Source: Chloroflexota bacterium
GTDB taxonomy: Bacteria; Chloroflexota; Ktedonobacteria; Ktedonobacterales; Ktedonobacteraceae
Reading direction: 5' to 3'
Assembly: GCA_027316975.1 (NCBI GenBank)
Contig: DAHVFL010000306.1
Span: forward strand, 1 to 6,026
Length of the DNA stretch: 6,026 nucleotides
A program made the position numbers and the translations under genes. Position 1 is the first letter of the stretch. Every line of letters starts with the position of its first letter. The notes beneath the pieces are model-generated. The model did not search any database. It was not told the origin of the DNA and saw nothing but the letters and a program-made list of their open reading frames with translations. Positions 1 through 4,306 of this stretch are shown piece by piece.

Positions 1-48
1 ATCTCTCGTGAAGCCAGGCGCAGATCCTTCGCTGCGCTCAGGATGACA
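1..48. repeat. Partial inverted-repeat element, right arm plus loop
   Basis: Positions 22-48 match the right arm of the complete inverted repeat at 4200-4226 at 26 of 27 bases; the one difference is G for T at position 33. The window opens with ATCT (1-4), which is the inner end of the matching left arm and can pair with AGAT at 22-25. Positions 5-21 would then be a 17-nt loop. The rest of the left arm would lie before the window. This is a dispersed palindromic element of the REP type in an intergenic region, not a gene. That the left arm continues upstream is inferred. Confidence 0.75.
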
Positions 49-54
49 GCCGGT

Positions 55-75
55 GGGTGGGGCTTGTCCCGCCCT
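55..75 (+). repeat. Short GC-rich hairpin repeat in the leader of the B3/4-trpA unit
   Basis: GGGTGGG (55-61) pairs with CCCGCCC (68-74) as seven pairs with one G-T wobble around a 6-nt loop. The sequence resembles 1807-1830: both start GGGTGGGG, have a central CTTG and end GCCCT. It lies 41 bases before the ATG at 116. It could be a dispersed repeat or a 5'-UTR structure; the sequence alone does not decide. Confidence 0.45.
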
Positions 76-103
76 GGTTATTTCGCCGGACGAACACTAT
101 TAT

Positions 104-109
104 AAGGAG
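104..109 (+). promoter_or_regulatory. Ribosome binding site fixing the B3/4 protein start
   Basis: AAGGAG lies 6 bases before ATG 116. It supports that start over the in-frame upstream start at 53, which would put repeat-like DNA inside the protein. Confidence 0.8.
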
Positions 110-115
110 CTAACC

Positions 116-865
116 ATGATTGTTTTCCAATACGATCCTGAAATTATTCGCCGCTACCCTTCGATTGTGGGTGGCGTGATTTATGCGCGGAACATGATCA
201 ACGGCCCAACGCCGCCGCAATTGCAGTCAGCGTTTTCGGTGGAACAACAGGCAACTCTACAGCGCACCGGCGATACGCCGCTCAGCCAGATTCCATCGCT
301 GGCAGCGTGGCGCGGCGCATTCCGCGCATTTGGCGTGGAGCCGACGCAGTACCGCTCCGCCGCCGAAAGTCTGCTGCGCCGCCTCACGAAAAAAGGCGAC
401 ATTCCATCTATCAACACGCTGGTCGATCTATGTAACCTGGTCAGCATCCACTACGCCCTGCCGGCCGCCGTATTCGATACGCGCGCCATCAATGGTACAT
501 TGACCGTGCATTTCGCCAATGGCGGCGAGCGCTATACCACGCTCGGACAAGACGAAACAGACCACCCCGAAGAGGGCGAAGTCGTTTTCAGCGACGATAC
601 AGGGCTGGTCATGGCCCGTCGCTGGTGCTGGCGACAAAGCGAACAAAGCGCGGCCCAACTCGACACGGCCAGCGCCATCATTACCATCGAAGCGCACCAT
701 GCCAATGCACACCAGGATATTGAATCCGCTCTGCAAGATGTGCTGGCGCTGCTCACGACATATACGGGAGGCACGTATATTGCAGATATTCTTGATGTAA
801 AGAAACCGGCATTTGAAGTGCAAACGGAAATGATAGGAGAACACCATGCCCTCAACAACAAATAA
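116..865 (+). CDS. Solo B3/4 domain protein (PheRS-beta editing-domain homologue, COG3382 type)
   Basis: A 249-aa cytoplasmic protein with no signal peptide or membrane segment. It resembles the free-standing B3/4 domain family, relatives of the phenylalanyl-tRNA synthetase beta-subunit domain that hydrolyses mischarged Tyr-tRNA(Phe). Family-like blocks are W65-R-x-x-F near the N-terminal third, the stretch from R80-S through LLRRLTKKGDIPSIN (87-100), LVDLCNLVSIHYALPAAVFD (102-121), GEVVFSDD (154-161) and RRWCWRQSE (168-176). The length suits a complete solo protein, and the other synthetase domains are absent. The ATG at 116 is chosen because the match starts at MIVFQYDPEI and a good ribosome site precedes it. 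The gene overlaps trpA by 20 bases, so the two are almost certainly co-transcribed and probably translationally coupled. The substrate of solo members is not established to my knowledge; tRNA editing or aromatic amino acid recognition here is inference. Confidence 0.82.
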   Translation: MIVFQYDPEIIRRYPSIVGGVIYARNMINGPTPPQLQSAFSVEQQATLQRTGDTPLSQIPSLAAWRGAFRAFGVEPTQYRSAAESLLRRLTKKGDIPSINTLVDLCNLVSIHYALPAAVFDTRAINGTLTVHFANGGERYTTLGQDETDHPEEGEVVFSDDTGLVMARRWCWRQSEQSAAQLDTASAIITIEAHHANAHQDIESALQDVLALLTTYTGGTYIADILDVKKPAFEVQTEMIGEHHALNNK

Positions 866-1694
866 CACCAGCCCGGCCCTGAAAATTAGCCAGGCGTTCG
901 AGCAGGCGAAGCGCGAAGGACGCGGCGCTCTCATGCCCTATTTCATGTGCGGCTTTCCTTCTGCTTCCCAGAGCGTCGAACTCGCGCTCGCGGCCATCGA
1001 GGGCGGAGCAGATATCATCGAACTGGGTATGCCGTTTAGCGACCCGCTTGCCGATGGCGCGACTATCCAGCACGCCGGACAAGTAGCATTAGAGCGCGGC
1101 ATGACCATGCGCGGCTGCATGGAAGTTGCGCGGCAAGTTTCGGCGCGCAGCGATGCCCCGCTCATCCTGATGGGCTACTACAATCCCGTGCTGGCGTTCG
1201 GCATCGAGCCATTTTGCCAGTTCGCCGCAGCCAGCGGCGTTTGTGGCCTGATCGTTCCCGACCTGCCACCGGAAGAGGCCGACCCGCTACAACAGGCTGC
1301 CCAGGACAACGGACTCAGCCTCATCTACCTGGTACCGCCCACCACGCCCGGCGCGCGCATCGCACGCATCGTACAGATGGCCACCAGCCAGAGAGGAAGC
1401 TTCATCTATTGCGTCTCGCTCAGCGGCGTAACCGGCGAGCGCGCCGAATTGCCCCCCCATTTGCATGATTTCATCCAGCGAGTCTATGGCTATACGAAAG
1501 GTCATGGGTTGCCACTGGCGGTTGGTTTCGGATTGTCCACTCCCGCCCATATCGCCGAAGTGACCAGCTATGCCGACGGCGCGGTGGTTGGAAGCGCGCT
1601 GGTCAGGCTGATAGAGCAAAATCCGCCCGAAAAGCAGGTTGAAGCCATTAAAGCCTATATTCAGGGCCTGCGAGCGGGTAGAAGGGAAATATAA
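846..1694 (+). CDS. trpA: Tryptophan synthase alpha chain
   Basis: A 282-aa cytoplasmic TIM-barrel enzyme that cleaves indole-3-glycerol phosphate to indole and glyceraldehyde 3-phosphate, passing indole to TrpB. The family signature IIELGMPFSDPLADGATIQ (57-75) is intact. By alignment with the E. coli enzyme, catalytic Glu49 and Asp60 correspond to E59 and D70. Other diagnostic blocks are MGYYNPVL near residue 100, GLIVPDLPPEEA, YLVPPTTP, FIYCVSLSGVTG and the phosphate-binding region PLAVGFG...GAVVGSALVRLIE towards the C-terminus. Length is slightly above the usual 260-270 because of an N-terminal extension. The ATG at 846 has AGGAGA 5 bases upstream and lies within the end of the preceding B3/4 gene. 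No trpB is visible; it may lie outside the window. No recognisable intrinsic terminator follows. Confidence 0.97.
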   Translation: MPSTTNNTSPALKISQAFEQAKREGRGALMPYFMCGFPSASQSVELALAAIEGGADIIELGMPFSDPLADGATIQHAGQVALERGMTMRGCMEVARQVSARSDAPLILMGYYNPVLAFGIEPFCQFAAASGVCGLIVPDLPPEEADPLQQAAQDNGLSLIYLVPPTTPGARIARIVQMATSQRGSFIYCVSLSGVTGERAELPPHLHDFIQRVYGYTKGHGLPLAVGFGLSTPAHIAEVTSYADGAVVGSALVRLIEQNPPEKQVEAIKAYIQGLRAGRREI

Positions 1695-1704
1695 AACAAG
1701 TTGT

Positions 1705-1723
1705 AGGGACGTTTGAGTCGCCC
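1705..1723 (+). repeat. Degenerate copy of a 19-bp hairpin repeat after trpA
   Basis: AGGGACGTTTGAGTCGCCC matches GGGGACGCTTGCGTCGCCC at 1811-1829 in 16 of 19 positions. Its own self-complementarity is weak (GGG with CCC, GAC with GTC). It starts 11 bases after the trpA stop codon. It looks like a decayed member of a dispersed repeat and lacks the T-tract of an intrinsic terminator. Confidence 0.45.
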
Positions 1724-1737
1724 GTGTGTCCAAATGC

Positions 1738-1766
1738 TTGCCAGTATCCCTTACAATAAGCATATT
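1738..1766 (+). promoter_or_regulatory. Candidate sigma-70-type promoter for aroH
   Basis: TTGCCA (1738-1743, five of six to TTGACA) is separated by 17 bases from CATATT (1761-1766, four of six to TATAAT). This puts a start site near 1773, about 88 bases before the aroH start, with the hairpin at 1807-1829 inside the leader. Consensus matching only; short matches like this arise by chance, and sigma specificity in this organism is unknown. Confidence 0.3.
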
Positions 1767-1806
1767 AACAGCGCAATACTGAGGGGGCGGGTCGGACGAT
1801 GATGTT

Positions 1807-1829
1807 GGGTGGGGACGCTTGCGTCGCCC
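1807..1829 (+). repeat. Hairpin repeat in the aroH leader
   Basis: Within GGGGACGCTTGCGTCGCCC (1811-1829), GACGC (1814-1818) is complementary to GCGTC (1821-1825), and GGG (1811-1813) pairs with CCC (1827-1829) across a single bulged G at 1826. The preceding GGGT (1807-1810) is shared with the copy at 55-75. It ends 31 bases before the aroH ATG, so it could affect translation if transcribed. It could equally be only an interspersed repeat. Confidence 0.5.
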
Positions 1830-1848
1830 TTATGAGCTTGTTGTAATG

Positions 1849-1854
1849 AAAGGG
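1849..1854 (+). promoter_or_regulatory. Ribosome binding site fixing the aroH start
   Basis: AAAGGG lies 6 bases before ATG 1861. This supports 1861 over the in-frame TTG at 1819 and ATG at 1846, neither of which has a suitable site and both of which lie before the conserved N-terminus. Confidence 0.6.
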
Positions 1855-1860
1855 ATCAGC

Positions 1861-2226
1861 ATGTATTGTAGAGGCATCCGGGGAGCCACCACCGTTGAGC
1901 GCAACGAGCGCGAAGAGATACTGGCCGCGACTATAGAGCTATTAGAATTGCTCATTTCGCGGAACGACCTGCGGGCAGAAGATGTCGCCAGCGCGATTTT
2001 TACCATGACGGACGACCTGGATGCGGAATTTCCTGCGGTAGCCGCCCGTATGTTGGGCTGGTCAGAAGTTGCCTTGATGTGTATGCGCGAGATACCGGTA
2101 CCCGGTAGTCTGTCAGGGTGTATTCGCATCTTGCTGCATGTCAACACGGAGCGCGGCGCAAGTGAAATGAGTCACGTCTATATACGTGGGGCGGTCAATT
2201 TGCGTCCAACGTTCAACATGCATTAA
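1861..2226 (+). CDS. aroH: Chorismate mutase, AroH class
   Basis: A 121-aa monofunctional chorismate mutase of the trimeric AroH (Bacillus subtilis) fold, converting chorismate to prephenate for Phe and Tyr synthesis in the cytoplasm. It begins MYCRGIRGATTVER, the family N-terminus, which fixes the start. Active-site residues known from the B. subtilis enzyme can be placed: R7, F57 and R63 at the same numbers, and C74, E77, R89 and Y107 each shifted by one through a single-residue gap near LGW. The blocks REIPVPGSLSGCIRILLHVN (76-95) and HVYIRGAVNLRP (105-116) are typical. Length is close to the usual 120-127. It lies 166 bases after trpA and 146 before the DAHP synthase gene, all on one strand. 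I see no missing residue, so it should be active. Confidence 0.95.
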   Translation: MYCRGIRGATTVERNEREEILAATIELLELLISRNDLRAEDVASAIFTMTDDLDAEFPAVAARMLGWSEVALMCMREIPVPGSLSGCIRILLHVNTERGASEMSHVYIRGAVNLRPTFNMH

Positions 2227-2233
2227 ACTAAAC

Positions 2234-2249
2234 TGGTAACATGTTACCA
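2234..2249. promoter_or_regulatory. Perfect 16-bp palindrome, candidate operator
   Basis: TGGTAACATGTTACCA is perfectly self-complementary with no spacer. It begins 7 bases after the aroH stop and ends 123 bases before the DAHP synthase ATG. The 8-bp half-site TGGTAACA is typical in size of a dimeric repressor site. A poor promoter match (TTGCGT 2200-2205, 18 bases, TAAACT 2224-2229) would put the start site at the palindrome. No regulator gene is in the window, so the binding protein is unknown. A zero-spacer palindrome makes a poor RNA hairpin, which favours a DNA-level role. Confidence 0.4.
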
Positions 2250-2372
2250 AACGGCAGGCAATCATGACGTAGCTGTCACGATCAGCCGGAGAACTGGCGA
2301 TGATAGCCAGCAAGGGGTAGGGCTAGGCATAAGCCATTCATCCGACGTTTCAGGCACAAAGGAGCAGATTTC

Positions 2373-3452
2373 ATGATTGTCGTAATGCAGGCGCATAGTA
2401 ACGACGAAACTATCGAACACGTCTTAACTTTCCTCAAAGGTCACGGGCTGAGCGGTCACCTCTCGCAGGGTGTGGAACGCACCGTCATTGGCGTACTTGG
2501 CGCGGTCGGCCCTTCGGGAACGCATTCAACCGCCGGCGGCCTCAACCCATCCATCAGCGAGGCATTGGAGGGCTTGCCGGGCGTCGAACAGGTCTTGATT
2601 GTCAGCAAGCCCTTCAAACTCGCCAGCCGCGAATTTCACCCCACAAACACTATCGTCGAGGTGCCAGTCTCCTGTATGTCAGATGGGGTAGCGCGTATCG
2701 GAGGCAGCGCGGTTATCATGATGGCAGGTCCATGCACCGTAGAGAGTGAAAAGCAGTTGATGACCACCGCCGAAGCGGTGCGCAAAGAAGGCGCGGTCAT
2801 CCTGCGCGGCGGAGCCTTCAAACCCTCCACATCACCCTACGGTTTTCGCGGCATGGGCGAGGATGGTTTGAAATTGCTGGCGAAAGCGCGCGACGCCTTT
2901 GGTATGGCGATCATTACCGAGGTCATGACGCCCACTGATGTAGACATGGTATGCGAGTACGCCGACATTTTACAGGTCGGCACGCGTAACATGCAAAACT
3001 ATTTCTTGCTGGACGAGGTCGGGCGTGTCGATAAACCCGTCGTACTCAAACGCGGCATGTCTGCCACCATCGAAGAGTGGCTGCTGGCGGCGGAATACAT
3101 TCTCGCGCAGGGCAACCCCAACGTCATCCTGTGCGAGCGCGGCATCCGCACCTTTGAGAAAATGACACGCAACACCATGGACATCAGCGCTATTCCCCTG
3201 GTGAAAAAGCTCTCGCACCTGCCCATCATCTCCGATCCCAGCCAGGGTACCGGACACCGCGATCTCGTTTCCGCCATGTCGCTAGCCTCGGTTGCCGCCG
3301 GCACCGACGGCTTGCTCATAGAGGTTCACCCTAATCCCGACGAAGCCCTGAAGGACGGAGCGCAGTCGCTGACCATCCCCCAGTTCCGCAGCTTGATGCC
3401 ACAGGTGAACGCTGTAGCCCGGGCAATCGGGAGGGACGTAATTACAGACTAA
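2373..3452 (+). CDS. aroF: 3-deoxy-7-phosphoheptulonate (DAHP) synthase, type I-beta with N-terminal regulatory domain
   Basis: A 359-aa cytoplasmic enzyme condensing phosphoenolpyruvate and erythrose 4-phosphate, the committed shikimate step. Residues 1 to about 80 form a ferredoxin-like domain like that of the Thermotoga maritima enzyme, where it gives feedback control by aromatic amino acids. The barrel has MMAGPCTVES (116-125), LRGGAFK (144-150), QVGTRNMQNY (201-210), VVLKRGMSATIEEWLLAAEY (223-242), ILCERGIRTFEK (252-263), RNTMDISAIP (266-275), DPSQGTGHRDLV (288-299) and LIEVHPNPDEALKDG (315-329). Metal ligands C121, E317 and D328 are present, but the usual His of DPSH is Gln291, and the Arg of KPRT is Ser152. 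The ATG has AAAGGAG 8 bases upstream. The gene is probably co-transcribed with the DUF3291 gene 36 bases downstream. Family assignment is firm; full activity is likely but less sure because of the two substitutions. Confidence 0.93.
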   Translation: MIVVMQAHSNDETIEHVLTFLKGHGLSGHLSQGVERTVIGVLGAVGPSGTHSTAGGLNPSISEALEGLPGVEQVLIVSKPFKLASREFHPTNTIVEVPVSCMSDGVARIGGSAVIMMAGPCTVESEKQLMTTAEAVRKEGAVILRGGAFKPSTSPYGFRGMGEDGLKLLAKARDAFGMAIITEVMTPTDVDMVCEYADILQVGTRNMQNYFLLDEVGRVDKPVVLKRGMSATIEEWLLAAEYILAQGNPNVILCERGIRTFEKMTRNTMDISAIPLVKKLSHLPIISDPSQGTGHRDLVSAMSLASVAAGTDGLLIEVHPNPDEALKDGAQSLTIPQFRSLMPQVNAVARAIGRDVITD

Positions 3453-3473
3453 ACTATCCGGTTTTCAGAAAAG

Positions 3474-3482
3474 AAAAGGAGG
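3474..3482 (+). promoter_or_regulatory. Strong ribosome binding site for the DUF3291 gene
   Basis: AAAAGGAGG lies 6 bases before ATG 3489. The adjoining in-frame TTG at 3486 would be only 3 bases away, so ATG 3489 is preferred. A near-perfect anti-Shine-Dalgarno match suggests efficient translation. Confidence 0.75.
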
Positions 3483-3488
3483 CATTTG

Positions 3489-3983
3489 ATGTACTCTCTA
3501 GCTCAAGTGAACATAGCGCGTATGCTGGCTCCCCTGAGTGACCCACTTATGGGCGAATTTGTGGCGCGGTTGGACACGGTCAACGCTTTCGCGGATGCCA
3601 GCCCCGGCTTTGTGTGGCGCTTACAAACGCCGGGGGGCAATGCCACCGACGTTCGCGCCTATGAAGATGAGTTGATTCTTCTCAACATGTCGGTGTGGGC
3701 TTCGTTGGAAGACCTTACGCGCTATGTTTACGCAAGTGAGAGCCTGCACCGCGATGTGTTGGAGCAGCGCCGCCGCTGGTTTCAACGCTTCGATGGCCCA
3801 TATGTGGCGCTCTGGTGGATTCCCCGGCACCATATCCCCACCGTTGAGGAAGCCAAAGAGCGCCTGGAGCATTTGCGCGCGCATGGCGAAACTCCTTATG
3901 CCTTCACTTTTAAGATGCCTTTTCCCGCGCCAGATGCCAACATAGAACAACCCGTGCCAGTATTTGAAGACTGTTTAGCCTGA
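3489..3983 (+). CDS. DUF3291 domain-containing protein
   Basis: A 164-aa protein without signal peptide or membrane segment, recognised as DUF3291, which I believe is related to the dimeric alpha/beta-barrel (ABM monooxygenase-like) fold. Typical blocks are YSLAQVNIARMLAPLSDPLM (2-21), NAFADASPGFVWRLQ (32-46), GNATDVR (50-56), LNMSVWASLEDLTRYVY (65-81), LHRDVLEQRRRWF (86-98), LWWIPRHHIPTVEEAKERLE (108-127) and PYAFTFK (136-142). Members of this family have no established biochemical role that I know of. The dense aromatic residues and conserved His at 87 and 115 would suit a small ligand- or haem-binding pocket, but that is speculation. It starts 36 bases after the DAHP synthase stop and is probably in the same transcript. 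A small GC-rich hairpin follows the stop. Confidence 0.85.
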   Translation: MYSLAQVNIARMLAPLSDPLMGEFVARLDTVNAFADASPGFVWRLQTPGGNATDVRAYEDELILLNMSVWASLEDLTRYVYASESLHRDVLEQRRRWFQRFDGPYVALWWIPRHHIPTVEEAKERLEHLRAHGETPYAFTFKMPFPAPDANIEQPVPVFEDCLA

Positions 3984-3996
3984 TGTATGAAAAGTC

Positions 3997-4009
3997 GCGC
4001 CTCCGGCGC
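3997..4009 (+). terminator. Small GC hairpin after the DUF3291 gene, terminator-like but without a T-tract
   Basis: GCGCC (3997-4001) and GGCGC (4005-4009) pair perfectly around a TCC loop, starting 14 bases after the stop codon. No T-run follows, so it is not a standard intrinsic terminator. It may help end transcription together with the larger hairpin at 4018-4059, or protect the 3' end of the message. Confidence 0.25.
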
Positions 4010-4017
4010 TCAACAGA

Positions 4018-4059
4018 TTGGTGGGTTTGGCACAGGGCTGCCCACGCCGAACCCACCAA
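4018..4059. repeat. Inverted repeat with 14-bp arms
   Basis: TTGGTGGGTTTGGC (4018-4031) pairs with GCCGAACCCACCAA (4046-4059): 13 Watson-Crick pairs and one wobble (T4028 with G4049). The 14-nt loop contains a further GGG/CCC pairing (4035-4037 with 4041-4043). No T-tract follows. It could act as a factor-assisted terminator after the DUF3291 gene, or be another dispersed palindromic repeat. Confidence 0.65.
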
Positions 4060-4146
4060 CAATCAGAAAGAAGTCCGCTTACAGGCAGATTAGCAGAAAT
4101 ACGACTATTTTGGAGATTCACAAAAGAATGGGAGTATCGCTCCACC

Positions 4147-4228
4147 CTTGTCATCCTGAGCGAAGCGAAGGATCTGCGCCGCTCAGCAATGGTCTGAGGA
4201 GATCCTTCGCTTCGCTCAGGATGACAAG
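4147..4228. repeat. Complete inverted-repeat element, perfect 29-bp arms
   Basis: Positions 4147-4175 and 4200-4228 are exact reverse complements, separated by a 24-nt loop. The core CTGAGCGAAGCGAAGGAT recurs in the element at the window start. Each arm is itself partly palindromic (ATCCT...AGGAT). In the forward frame the arms translate to PERSEG and RSFASLRMT, strings I recall as frequent artefact peptides in bacterial protein databases, which fits a widespread intergenic repeat. It carries no gene. It may be a REP-like or miniature mobile element; no target-site duplication was evident. Confidence 0.85.
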
Positions 4229-4293
4229 CTCTTCACTTTGTTCCACCTTCTATTCCCCGCATCTTTTGTGAAACTTCATAATCACTCTGCTGG

Positions 4294-4300
4294 AAGGAAG
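4294..4300 (+). promoter_or_regulatory. Ribosome binding site fixing the OCD-family start
   Basis: AAGGAAG lies 6 bases before ATG 4307. It supports this start over the in-frame ATG at 4238, which would add 23 residues encoded by the repeat-flanking spacer. Confidence 0.65.
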
Positions 4301-4306
4301 AACGAG

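Larger units (their letters stand above)
3984..4306. other. Non-coding spacer rich in hairpins
   Basis: These 323 bases between the DUF3291 gene and the OCD-family gene hold no credible gene. They contain a short GC hairpin (3997-4009), a 14-bp-arm inverted repeat (4018-4059) and a 29-bp-arm inverted repeat (4147-4228), followed by a pyrimidine-rich leader to the next gene. An open frame at 3987-4271 crosses all three structures and is explained by them. The spacer probably separates two transcription units. Confidence 0.7.

Noticed and set aside
98..103. TATTAT as a -10 box for the B3/4-trpA unit
   Set aside because: It touches the ribosome binding site, so the transcript would start at or beyond it; no -35 at proper spacing.
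53..115. Longer N-terminus for the B3/4 protein starting at 53
   Set aside because: The added 21 residues come from the hairpin repeat and leader; the family match starts at MIVFQYDPEI and AAGGAG precedes ATG 116.
428..934. 168-aa reverse open frame across the B3/4 gene and trpA start
   Set aside because: It is antisense to two recognisable genes, has no family resemblance and would cross an operon junction.
1705..1829. A 125-bp miniature transposable element bounded by the two hairpin-repeat copies
   Set aside because: The copies are only 16 of 19 identical, no target-site duplication flanks them, and each end is itself palindromic, so they are better explained as two independent repeat copies.
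1819..1860. Upstream starts for aroH (TTG 1819, ATG 1846)
   Set aside because: TTG 1819 is inside the hairpin repeat; AroH proteins begin near the RGIRGATT block, and AAAGGG is correctly spaced only for ATG 1861.
1695..1860. trp leader peptide, T-box or attenuator between trpA and aroH
   Set aside because: No short frame rich in Trp codons, no T-box motif and no terminator with a T-tract were seen.
3987..4271. 94-aa forward open frame after the DUF3291 gene
   Set aside because: It runs through three inverted-repeat structures; its central part is a translation of the palindromic repeat (PERSEG, RSFASLRMT), it has no ribosome site and no family resemblance.
4277..4282. CATAAT as a -10 box for the OCD-family gene
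   Set aside because: It is a five-of-six match, but no acceptable -35 lies 16-18 bases upstream, so support is too weak to annotate.
4238..4306. Upstream ATG 4238 for the OCD-family protein
   Set aside because: The extra 23 residues have no family match, and the ribosome site serves ATG 4307.
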